Below are positions 54,116-64,000 of a stretch of DNA of 64,000 bases, piece by piece. The notes under the pieces were generated by a model. It ran no database searches, was not told the DNA's origin, and saw nothing but the letters and a program-made list of their open reading frames with translations. The position numbers and the translations under genes were made by a program. This DNA is from Bryopsis sp. KO-2023 (Eukaryota; Chlorophyta; Ulvophyceae; Bryopsidales; Bryopsidaceae), in assembly GCA_030272585.1 (NCBI GenBank), contig BSYQ01000010.1:806001-870000 (forward strand), in the 5' to 3' direction. Numbering within the stretch: the first letter of the stretch is position 1; the number at the start of each line of letters is the position of its first letter.

Positions 54116-54661
54116 TTGATTATCGGAGCGGAGAGAAGGTGCAATGGCACGGCAATCAGAAGATATACAAGTTCTTTCATGAATGTTTCTTTGAGGAGAG
54201 GGGGCCCAAACGGGGCTGGGGTTTGCAAATTAGAGGATGCTGGGGGTGCAAAAGGCACTAAACGTCTCAAAAATGCGGGAAGAGGGAATGCAACGACGAG
54301 ATGGTGGAAAAACACCAGTCGTCAATTGACGCTTGCAAGCGTCCCACGCTTGGATTTGAGCTGTCATGACCTGGTTTGTCGGGGAGGCGAGGAGGGTGCA
54401 ATGGCACCACACTCAGAAAAACGAAGCGAAAACGCGCGTTTTTTTATGGATGTTTGGGGAGGCTGGAAGTGCCCAAAAGGGGCTGAGGAATATAAATTAG
54501 AGGCGGCTGAGGGTGCAAAAGGCATCAAAGATGTAAAAAATGCAGAAGAAGGAAAAAAGAGAAGGTTGAGAATGGCGAAATGTTGGAAAACAGACTGTTC
54601 CTTACATTCAGATTCGCGGGTGGTGGTATTCCGACACCAGAAAAAAAATCAATGCCACTAA
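54116..54661 (+). repeat. Diverged tandem duplication within a 181-codon ORF
   Basis: Two copies (about 54134-54312 and 54385-54592) share GTGCAATGGCAC, AAATTAGAGG and GGGTGCAAAAGGCA at like spacing. One frame is open across both and keeps the repeat at protein level ('KLEDAGGAKGTKRLKNA' and 'KLEAAEGAKGIKDVKNA'). It may be a small gene or the duplicated 3' region of the upstream gene. Confidence 0.5.
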
Positions 54662-55003
54662 TTGGTCATTTTTCTTCCTCCTCTCGCACCCCAAGAAAAA
54701 AAAAAGGTGAAAAAAATGAACCCAGAAACAGAAGCCTTAAATGTCAATCAAGCTTCTCAATGCTTCCTTAAAAATAAAAATATTTTGAACAAAGGTCCTA
54801 ATTTTTCTCTTCTTTTTGCCGGTGGGTCTTCTTTCATCCCATCTTTTGGTGCCTTTTTTTTGTTTTGTTTTTTTTTCATCCTCCAAATATTGATGCTATT
54901 GTTGAGCTTCTAAGTCAAAAACAAAGCTCTTGACTGAGAATCAAATGGAGGAAAATCCTGCGTAGAAAGGAAAAAAAACAAAAGCAAAGGGAGAAAATAT
55001 GTT
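54662..55003. other. Convergent spacer
   Basis: T-rich 3' flank between the plus-strand genes and the sterol dehydrogenase gene; nothing else seen. Confidence 0.4.
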
Positions 55004-58000
55004 CTATTTTTCCTTTTTGGGCTCCGGATTTCTCAAATGCTCGAACGACCCCAACAATCTCTTCAATGCTTCATCCATAGGGACCTGCAGGGAAAAAATA
55101 GTGCCAAAATCAATAAAAAAAATATATACTTACATTCACACACACAGCCTCGAGTGTTTTGTGAGGCTTGGCAAAGATACCTCCACACCTGCTTTATAAA
55201 AAAAAAGCGAAAAAAAGTATATTCCAGCAAGGTTCTGATTTTTCTATTTTTTTATTTTTTTTTCCTCAAGGACTTTTTTCTCTGTTTGGAGAAGATTGTT
55301 TTAACTTTTTTCGTTAGAAGCATTTTGGAAAAAGTTGCATCAGAATAGATCAAGTCATGGCAATACTCCTTAATTGCGTGGTGGTTTTTTTAGTGGCTTT
55401 CAGCCTCAATGTAATCCAGTTTAGTTGAAAAATGAACAACATAAAAAGAATTAAAAAATTCAATAAATATGGATGGTTGAGTAAAATAGTTACCTTCGGA
55501 ATATAGCCAAAATCTTTCTTTGCTCGGTCGCATTGGAACACTCGATTGCATTTTGAGAGTTTGATACGATTCACTGTCAAATCGGATTTCAAATCCTGGT
55601 GCAACAGTTAGAAAAAAATACCTGAGTTATAAATGCATTCAAGAACGTAGGTAAATAATTTAAAAAAACCCACAAAAACTGCAGTGAAATCGTTGGTATA
55701 TATACAGGTACATATGTCTGTCATAAAAATAATCCAACTGTTGGGAAAATTATGTGGGTTGGACATATTAAGATAACCGATGAACCTCCACTCCATAAAA
55801 AATAAGGGAAAAAAAAATCACTAAATCAAAAAAATATAATATACACAAGGGAAAAAAAAATCGGGTTGCGTGGATGATTCACAAAACTGCTTTCAATATA
55901 TAAAACTGCTTTTTCTTTTTTTTTCCGGCCGATACAATTCTCACTTTTTTTTCACACTATAAGGAAGAAAAGTGTGACTATTTGCAGAGGTAATGACATC
56001 GGATCATTTGAGGTGATTTGTTGTTTTTTTTTACCTTGAAAGGTGCCAGCAATGGTACAATGATGTATTCGAAAATGAACACCACAATGAAAATCAGAAG
56101 ATAAGGGAGTCTGCAGAATGAAAACAGGAAAAAAGAAATACCATCTTTTAAACTACAATCAATCAATGAATACAGAACTCGCAGCACACAATGGGATGAT
56201 TGGTGCATTCGATTTTCTCAAAAAAAAGAGAATTGGATGGATTCCCTATTTCCTCAGAGCAATTGCCTTTCAACACATTTTACCAGGGTCTTCCCCCCCC
56301 ACACACACACAAAAAAAAAAAGAAAAAAAGAAAAAGGTGTGAATGAACCAAACAAAGGGCTGGCAATTGCTGGAAAATGGATGTCTGCCTTTCTTCCATC
56401 TCAACTTGACAAATATATGAAAAAAAAAATCCGTACTTGATGTGAGGCCTCTCATAATCGAGCCCTTCAAGAATATCACCCATAAAACCCCAAAACTTTT
56501 GTGGATCCTGAAAAAAGACATCGCAAACAAAAAAAACTCAAAAAACCCTGACAATTATGGTTTTTCAGAAAAAGCAAAATGCTTCCTTTGTGAAAAATGA
56601 AAGAGAGATTTTCGGCTGAAGGGTACACTCATGCTCAACAGAATATATTTCTATTTTTATACATAAATAAAATTGTCAACATCAACAGAGAGGCAAGAAA
56701 ATTTAACTTTATTTTTTATTTTCAAGTTTAATTTTGCTTGATACGCAGAGGGCCTTTTCTTTGACTTGAATAAAAGAATCCCTCATTCGCTTTTCCCCTT
56801 TCTTTCCGTAAAGGTTGCGTCAAGTACAAAAAAAGTTATTTTTATTTCTCTTTCTTTTATATATATATATATATATATAAAACAGAAAAAGGGGTGGGGG
56901 AAAATAGAAAAACGAACCTGATTAGTGATAAAGTATGGTTTTCCTGCGAGGGGCGACTCCAATGTCAGTTTTTCTGCAGCATCAATGTGAGCTTGGGCCA
57001 CGTTTCCCACATAAGTGAAATCCATTTGATTCTCTCCATCGCCAATTATGTACTGGAAGAAAAGAAAAACAAAAAGAAATAAAATGAGAGAGAGAAAAAA
57101 AAACTACTTTCGACCTTCTCTCTGCCCTCCGTAATTCACTATTCAAATTAGGAATAGAATAAAACTCAAAACGTCAAAAATTAGAACGATGGCGATCTGA
57201 CTGTGTGTTGATTAAAAAATATACTTTGAGCTTCTTGTGTGCTCACGAATTTTTTTTCCTATTTTTCTATATTTTCTATATTCGTGTATTTAGTAATGTA
57301 ATACTATTTAATACTATGTAATAATATTTTTAGTCATGCTTTTCTAAAGCATACGGAACAAATCAAAAAAGTCCCAACAGCCACAGAACAGCCACAATCA
57401 TTATTCAGTTGAGGAAAAAAAAAATCAGATTATCAACCTACATGCCGCTTCCCTCCCCCCCCCCCCAAAAAAAAAATGGAAAAAAAAGCAAAAGAAAAAA
57501 AAACGCAGCATACAATAATTTTTTCAATCCATTAAAGAATCTTGAAAAATGTGATGTGCTTACTTTCATTTTCCCTTTCTTTGCTCTAGCCACGACAGTA
57601 GGTACCATTACGGTGTCTCCTTCTCCAAAAATAGCACTGGGCCTCAACGCACAAGTAGCTAATTTCCCCTCCAACCCATTCGCTGCCAGAATCAACCTCT
57701 CTGCCTGGATCTTTTTCAGTTAAAAAAAAGGCAAAAAAAAACAATAAGCACATTCGCATTCAACATCATCCCTTGACCTTGTGTATTTTTTTTGTGTAAA
57801 AAAAATAAAAAATACGAATCTCCTTTTAAACTTTTGCTTCCAGACAAAACTGGACCACCCCTTGTTTTTCCCCAACACCACAATTGCCGGAAAGAAAAAA
57901 AAAAGGTCCTATCGCACAAATAACGAGCAACGTAAAATATCGAAAACGAAATTTTCCGGGTTTTGAATGGCATGGCTGAAGCGGAGCTGGTTTACCTTTG

Positions 58001-59605
58001 TGGAAGTGTAATAGTCCATAGGGTTTTTCGCATAAGGCAAATCCTCCCCCACGTTCACCAGATCTTGCCCCTCGAAAACCACTGATGCCGAACTGGTGAA
58101 TATCAATTTCTCAACATCTTTCGATGCGGAAGCCTGCAACGAAAAACCCTCTTTATTTTATTTTCAATTTTATTTTCAACCTAGCATAAAAAACAATATA
58201 CTCCTTCATCAGGGATTTCCGTATAGAATTATTCTATATAATATATAGAATTTATGCAATGGGTGAAATTCAAACGGGGTCTCAGAAAAACACTAGTCAT
58301 TATTCTGCAACCTGAGCTCATTTTTTTCCTTCTGCTATTATTCTCACGTTTTTTTTTTTTTTTCACAAGGTTTTCTGCCATAGTGGAATGGCATTTACAA
58401 AAAAAATAAAAAAAATCCTTAAAAAACATATCAAAAAGATATAGATAGACAAACTTAAAGATTACCTGGATGACGTTTTGCGCCCCCGTTACATTGACAG
58501 CATACATCAATTCTTCGTTGGTCGTATTTTCCGCAGTCGGAGTAACAGTAGCCACATGGAAAACCACTTTCACTCCTGAAAAAATAAATAAATAATAATA
58601 ATAATAAATAAAAATATGTATATTTTACACATATCATCGACCCATCAACATAAAAAAGATGACATCAAATAGTAAAAAAATACTGATTCTTCCCTCAGCA
58701 TTTCCCTCCATAAATCGATACTTCACTTTAAAACCAAAAAAAAGATCAACACGAGAGATGGAGGCAATCCTTTAGAAAAATCAAGTGGAAGGAGAACAAT
58801 TACATACAAAAATGAAAGGTGGAGACGAAGTCTCGTTCCAACACTCCATGTTTTTTTTCATTCTATTTATTTATTTTTTCCGTCTTTTTTTTCCCCACCA
58901 GCAAAAGCAATAGAGGAAGGGGGGTGGGGAGCCTTTAGAATTGACACTCATATTTCTGACTACATTCAGATTTACAAAAAGTAATTTTCGTTATTTTCAT
59001 CCTGCACATCAAAAAATAACGTAGTGACTTTTTTTTTTCAGAAAAAAAATACTTTACATTGACTTACCATTCAAAGCATCAGAAATGGATTCGATTTTAG
59101 TAAGATCCCCTTTGACATATGGGACGCCAGTCAGACCTGCGGAATCCGGAGGGGGTCTGACATCGAATATCGAAACATCATATTTACCCGTCTCCACCAG
59201 CTGTTTCACGAGGTTCTGCCCCAAAAATCCTGCTCCACCTACAGCAGATAATTTTTCCCAAAGCTTTAGATAGATTTTCTTTTGGGGACGAAGACCAGTT
59301 TAAACACACTAATATAAACCGCCAAGAGTTTTGCATCTTGTCGTTTAGATTCTATTTTTTTTTCTTTTTTTAAACCAAAGTGTCAGTAAATTTCCAAAAA
59401 ACAACTGTCTTTCCACAGCGAATTATGGATGATTTTTTTCACAACTTCAAAACTTTGTAATCGGTTTCCGCTTGTTGGAAAGGTCAGGAAACTACAAAAG
59501 TTGCAGCTGGATTTATTAATTGAAACACAAAAAAACTTAATTTAATTCTTCTTTTCCCCCAAAAATACCTGTAACCATGCATTTGATTTTCTCGTCCTCT
59601 GCCAT
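55004..59605 (-). CDS. Sterol-4-alpha-carboxylate 3-dehydrogenase (decarboxylating), 10 exons
   Basis: Exons (high to low): 59569-59605, 59068-59238, 58466-58575, 57996-58133, 57564-57704, 56918-57052, 56437-56507, 56035-56110, 55494-55595, 55004-55084. Total is 1062 nt, 353 residues, all in phase. It is an extended short-chain dehydrogenase: NAD loop 'VTGGAGFLGQ' (residues 11-20), 'GDLT', 'HVATVTP', catalytic 'TSSAS' and Y148-x-x-x-K152 ('DYYTSTK'), then 'MDFTYVGNVAQAH'. These mark the 3-beta-HSD/NSDHL/Erg26 family that removes the C-4 methyl groups in sterol synthesis. A membrane span (about 269-291) and C-terminal 'KKEK' place it in the ER. Intact. Confidence 0.92.
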
Positions 59606-59656
59606 TCTGAAGATATTTTTTTTTTCTTCCTGGTGCTATTCAAGAATATATGATTT

Positions 59657-60382
59657 TCACTTTTGAGCTTTTGCCTTGTTGACCAGTTGTTGAATTTCTT
59701 CAGCAGTTGGAGGTTTAGGTCCCTCTGGTGGGTAGACCACGTAAGATTTCTGCAGGGAAAAAAATCAAAGATAATAAATAAAAAAGATAAAGAGATTCCG
59801 AGAGGAGGGGGGGGGGGGGCTGACTTTGTTAGAAAATTAAAGAAATTGTGATCCGAAAAAAAGTAAAAAAAAAAAGTATGCAGGTGGTTTTGAAACTGGC
59901 TTCCGTTTTTGTGCTTTGAGTTGCATCAAATTAAAAATCAAAAAAAAACCAGAAAACAAAACATACAACATAGAAAGAGGAAATTGATTTAGAAAAATAG
60001 ATGCCACAGGATATTTTTGGAAGAATATACACAATGAAGGGTTATTTGCGTTTGGAGGGGATCCCCTTGAATATATATATTTATTCTTCGACACCCACGC
60101 TTTGCACGATCAGGTCCAAAGCGTCGGGAGATGCCACGACAGCGTAGGTCAAACAGGCGGGAACGGCGAGGTACACAGAAAACTTCCAGAGCTGATGTCA
60201 AAACGGGAAAATTTAAACATCACTTCGGCAGTCCAGTGTTTCATATGCATGTGTCGCACCGAAGAAGAGAAAAACGGGATCCATATCCGTCAAGAAGACG
60301 CAACTCAAACGGAAAAAAACGAAAGCTACAGTTTTCAGCTCGACTTTCATCCTCTTACCTCCAGGAAACGCGATCTCGCCAT
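59657..60382 (-). CDS. Small single-span membrane protein, possibly a respiratory-complex subunit
   Basis: Three exons, 60359-60382, 60099-60191 and 59657-59749, all phase 0, give 69 residues. A short Arg N-terminus ('MARSRFLE') precedes a span ('LWKFSVYLAVPACLTYAVVA'), then a soluble tail ('YPPEGPKPPTAEEIQQL') and basic end. The 'W.K.S.Y.AVPA' text resembles cytochrome c oxidase subunit VIa, but that family's usual C-terminal block is missing. A complex I or ATP synthase accessory subunit is equally possible. A second donor (after 60093) is possible for exon 2. Only 51 bp separate its stop from the next gene's start. Confidence 0.6.
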
Positions 60383-60637
60383 CGGACGCTCAACAGAAAT
60401 GCGATTTTTTTTTCTCTTTCACCTGTGGCGACACGATTTTGTGGAAAAAGTGACGCCCAAAGAATCGAAAAATGTCGTACAGACAGAAAAGCAATTCTGT
60501 ATGAATGACTCATCCCCCCAAGATCGCTCCTCCTTGGCCGTTTTCTTTTGCCGACCCCCCTTTCGTTTTCGCTTTTCGTCGCCTTGCCCACGGAGACACT
60601 TCCTCGCTTTCCGTAATCTTCCCCGGATCAAATCACC
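60383..60637. promoter_or_regulatory. Likely shared bidirectional promoter
   Basis: 255 bp between two divergent start codons (minus at 60380-60382, plus at 60638). No TATA box is obvious. Both 5' leaders must lie here. Confidence 0.5.
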
Positions 60638-63187
60638 ATGGCCACCGCTGCGACTATGAGGTTGGCTTGCGTCAACAAGACCGCGCTCTCCGTGGTATGG
60701 CAGTCGAAATCCTTCTCGTCCCTCCATTCTTTTTCAGTGTTTTTGGCATTTCACGCACGGCCGATTTCATCCAAGGAGTGGGTGGTTCAATAATCCCTCT
60801 TCCTCCCTTCCCGCCCGCCTACTCTCAACCGCTCGATTTTTCGTGCGTTTTTCTGGTTTCCTTTCAAGCGTTTTGGATTTTCGGCCAATACATTAGAATG
60901 GCAAACAATGCCTAGAGGTCGACCGGGCCGTTTCCAAGAGTGTTTTTTTGGTTTAGTTTTATTTTTTCCAACTGCGAGGGATGTGTGTGGGGGGAAGCAA
61001 CCATACTAAATGGCTACACTCAGAAAAGGAGAAAAAGACAGAATTCATGTCGAGAAGGCAGAGGGAGGTTGAAAAAGGACAAGGCTAAATGGATAACTGT
61101 AGTCATTTAGATATTTCCCTCTGAAAAGACAATTCTTTCTGAGGAGAACCCACATTTACTTTCCCACTCCAGGAAAACCGTTCCAATCAAAAGCATCCAC
61201 AATTCATTATCCTTTTTCTCACCATTCTTCCTCTGTATATTTCACCCTCTAACTAAAAGCCGTTTTTTTCTCTCGTGTTTTTCCTAAAAAACAAAACAGG
61301 CACCCTCTTCCTCTTCTTCCTGCAGAAGGGTGGTGGTTTGCAAGGCTGAGCTCCCCAAAGCCGTCCCCGCCTCCACCAGGAGGGTTGCTCTGTTGGGTTT
61401 GGGCTTGGCGGCTTTCCCAGCCGTGCAGATGACTAATCCCAAAAACGCCCTGGCTTTGTTGCCCGACGATGACGATGCCGATTTGGTCGAAAAAGCCAAG
61501 GCTGCTCGCCAGGAGAGAATCAAGGTGCGAAACGAAAATGCGGATCATTTGTTGATTTTTCTGTGGGGGTGGATTCCCTGGTAACCCCAAGAAAGGAAAA
61601 AATAAATTGAAAAATAAAAAAATAACAAATGCACTAGAAAGGCTAAAGCTGAGGTTTGAACAAAAAAGTAGAGGAAAAATCGTTTGTAATGACCATATGT
61701 GGCTTTGTTGCCCACACAGGAAAGGCTTTTATTTTGCTTTCTTTTTTCTTTTTTTTTGGTTTGGGGGGGAGTTCGTCTTGAATGTTATTTACAGGTTGAA
61801 TGGCAATTGTTGTTATTTTCTCTATTCTCGTATTTTTTTTCTAGTTTTCTGTTTCCTTGGGGAAAAAAAATACATCACAGGAAAATGTTGTCTTCTCTGT
61901 TGCAATATTTGAACAAATTTGAAGTGCATCAAAAAATTGGTAAAAAGAAAATCTTCCATGGATCCAAGTGCATGGGAATATTCAGTGAGAAGACTTCAAA
62001 CAACATAGACTTTTTTATTTATAAATACTCCATGCATGCCATGATTCGATTTCCCAACTTTTCTGTTTGTGTTGAGAATGGTTTTTTTTTGCTTTTTTGG
62101 GGGTTCTTTTTTCCAGAAAGAATTCGCTACGGAACGTAAGTATGCCAAGGACTCTGGATTCAGCACCCAGAAGGACCAAGAAGCGATCATCCCTGTGCAG
62201 AAGGCCGTTTTCGAGTTGGCAAAATCCGGATCCCAATTGGAGTCTGGGGACCTCTCCCAATTGGCCAGCACCGTGGGAGGCTCCTGGCTGAAACCTTTCA
62301 AAACTGCCAGCGGAAAAATCAGTTCTGGAAACGCCGATGCCGAGAAGTCCATCGGGGCGGTCTACTCTGGAATTGACGCATTGGCTGCTGCTGCTAACAA
62401 AGTAAGAAGTGTTTATTTACTTATTTATTTATTTTTATTGGTTTCTTTAATTGTTTCAATAGGGGGAGGAGCGTTTCGTTTCTGATCTGCTTAGGGCTTT
62501 TTTGAGATTTACTATCTCCAAGGTTTTTATCATTATTATTCAGGGAAGTGCTTTGACCCCCAAGCATATGTGTCCAGTTTTTTTTCACCTAATCGGGGCA
62601 TTTTCACTCCGATTTTTATTTTTTTTGGACAAAGAAAACTGGGGGTGATAACTATTCCCATACCAAAAAATGGTGTGCAAAAAGATTCAAAAAGCTGTTT
62701 TTCTTCCTTTTCACCTTTTTTTTAGACAGAAAAGCGTTTGGATTTCAGCTTTCCGACAAGGAATGGAAAGAAACCTCTTGGCCAAAGGGAGAAAAAAAAA
62801 GAATTACCACACTTTCAATAAATACTATGTGTGTGTGTTTTGGTCCTACTAGAAAACAATTGAAAATAAAAAATAAAGCAGAGTCAGAAAAATGTGCCTC
62901 TCTTTCTGAAGGCCAACATCCTCCTGTGTTTAAATTTTAATCATTTTTCTCCAGTTTATTTTGTTATTTCTCAATATTTTTTCCTTCTTTACAAATATAA
63001 ATATAAAGAAGAGTTTATTTTTTCCAAAGAGTTTCAATTCATACTAAACTTGGTTTTGGTAAAACTTTTTTTTTCCTGTTTTCAGGGTGATGTCTCTGGA
63101 TCCAAAAAAGCTTATGTTGCAACGGTGGCTGCTTTCCAGAGCTGGGCATCAGCCACTGGAGTCGCCAGCAGTTTGAAAGGACTCTAA
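60638..63187 (+). CDS. Thylakoid-lumen protein, MPH2/TL16-like
   Basis: Exons 2-4 are 61326-61524, 62117-62401 and 63086-63187, in phase. Exon 1 starts at ATG 60638 and ends at 60660 or 60777, both giving the needed phase; total about 202 or 241 residues. A plastid transit region ('VVVCKAELPKAVP') precedes a twin-arginine lumen signal ('STRRVALLGLGLAAFPAV...ALA'), so the mature protein begins near 'LLPDDDD'. The mature part is helical ('VQKAVFELAKSG', 'GSWLKPFKTASGKIS', 'KKAYVATVAAFQSWA'). This resembles the 16.5-kDa lumen protein that helps maintain photosystem II in high light, and more distantly PsbQ. Lumen targeting is well supported; the family is likely, not certain. Confidence 0.72.
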
Positions 63188-64000
63188 ATATAGATCAAAT
63201 TCCTTCCACCAAAAAATGGAAAAAAAGGAGCCTCTGGCCCAAGTTTTGTTTCTTTTTTTGGAGTCTAATTTTGGACAAATCTGAGTTTCGTGGGGATTCT
63301 TACTGTGGGGCCGTTTGGGGATTCTTTTGCTAAGGGAGCGTCGGAAATTTCAAAAAAAAAAAAGAAAGGGAAGGGGGAGGGGGAATGGAAACAACCGGAG
63401 TCGGTTTTTTTTGTCTCTTTCGGTTCTGGCCAGGAAATTTTAATTTTCTGGAGGATCCAGTTGTCTCCCTGTTTTAAAAAGAAAGAAAAGTCACTGAGAG
63501 GGCTTTTTTTTCCCATGTTGGGGAAACAAGAGTCCCCGACTGATGGAATAATGCTATTTGTAAATAGCATTTCATCTGGGAAGTGCTGAATCTGTTTCGA
63601 GGATGTTTGCTGAGCCGGTGCCTCAACATCTCCTGGCTGTTTTATTTCCACCACCAAACTTAAACTTGAAATCTTGAAATCCAAGATCCCAAAGGCAGAC
63701 ATCCAGACACCAGGTCTCCATCAAATCTCAAACGAAATGAAACCTTAATTTTTAAATTTTTGACTTGAGAAACTGGCTGCTTGGAAGGTAGCCATTCTTC
63801 CGCCCCCACTGTAGCATCTCCTCCAACGACTACCTCTCCGGAAACTCCTCCATTGACCTCTCCATAAGCCCCACCTACCAACACTCCAGCAACCCCACCA
63901 GACCCCTCTCCAGAAGCGTCTCCTGTTGCCCAAATCTTGCTGCCAGACATGCGGTCAGAAAGCACGCATAGAATCCGAATATACTGATCCAATTGAGAGA
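63188..64000. other. Right-edge region, possible minus-strand gene end
   Basis: The minus-strand frame 63660-63992 is Gly/Val-rich ('GGVAGVLVGGAYGEVNGGVS') and could be a terminal exon of a gene entering from the right. A second open minus frame (63265-63702) overlaps. No family is recognised, and splice sites could not be fixed. Confidence 0.3.

Noticed and set aside
56861..56880. Possible origin or promoter at an (AT)n run
   Set aside because: A simple dinucleotide repeat inside an intron of the sterol dehydrogenase gene.

Overview
The window looks like nuclear DNA of a photosynthetic microbial eukaryote, most likely a green alga. The host genes are broken by many T-rich GT-AG introns. One gene encodes a thylakoid-lumen protein with a plastid transit region and a twin-arginine lumen signal. 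The mobile elements (Ty3/gypsy, a chromodomain gypsy, a PAT-like DIRS element) are kinds found in algae. I cannot name the species.

Layout. 1-9400 is AT-rich, nearly gene-free and holds decayed scraps of retroelement pol genes plus two clusters of repeated short motifs. 9626-10636 is an intronless Mn-dependent ADP-ribose/CDP-alcohol diphosphatase. 12250-27178 (minus) is the corpse of a DHX29-type DEAH-box helicase gene: about 19 exons are still recognisable and mostly keep splice sites and phase, but it has a nonsense codon, several frameshifts and lost helicase motifs. Its introns hold two TA-flanked inverted-repeat elements and a 5.7-kb Ty3/gypsy retrotransposon (15443-21105) with identical LTRs. 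27925-30112 (minus) is an eight-exon coiled-coil gene whose introns are all phase 0.

30362-48433 is a nest of transposons. A PAT-like DIRS element (minus; gag, RT/RNase H, tyrosine recombinase, split direct repeats) was split by a non-autonomous LTR element (33622-38011, target duplication CCGTC) and by a chromodomain Ty3/gypsy element (38425-47632, target duplication CCTGG). The latter's 3' LTR was itself hit by an element now reduced to a solo LTR (47273-47445, target duplication TGTCG). The chromodomain element has a near-textbook -1 frameshift signal between gag and pol and an extra ORF after pol.

49354-54661 (plus) holds a possible secreted protein gene, a seven-exon nuclear-type coiled-coil gene, and a diverged tandem duplication; a WD40 ORF lies on the minus strand. 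55004-59605 (minus) is a ten-exon sterol-4-alpha-carboxylate 3-dehydrogenase gene ending in an ER-retrieval motif. It is followed 51 bp upstream by a small single-span membrane protein gene (59657-60382), which is divergent from the thylakoid-lumen protein gene (60638-63187).

Host genes are closely packed (51-255 bp apart at the right end), and most window length comes from mobile DNA. The host genes are housekeeping: sterol synthesis, photosystem upkeep, a respiratory-type membrane subunit and a nucleotide hydrolase. Exon limits were set by eye from GT-AG sites and reading-frame phase.
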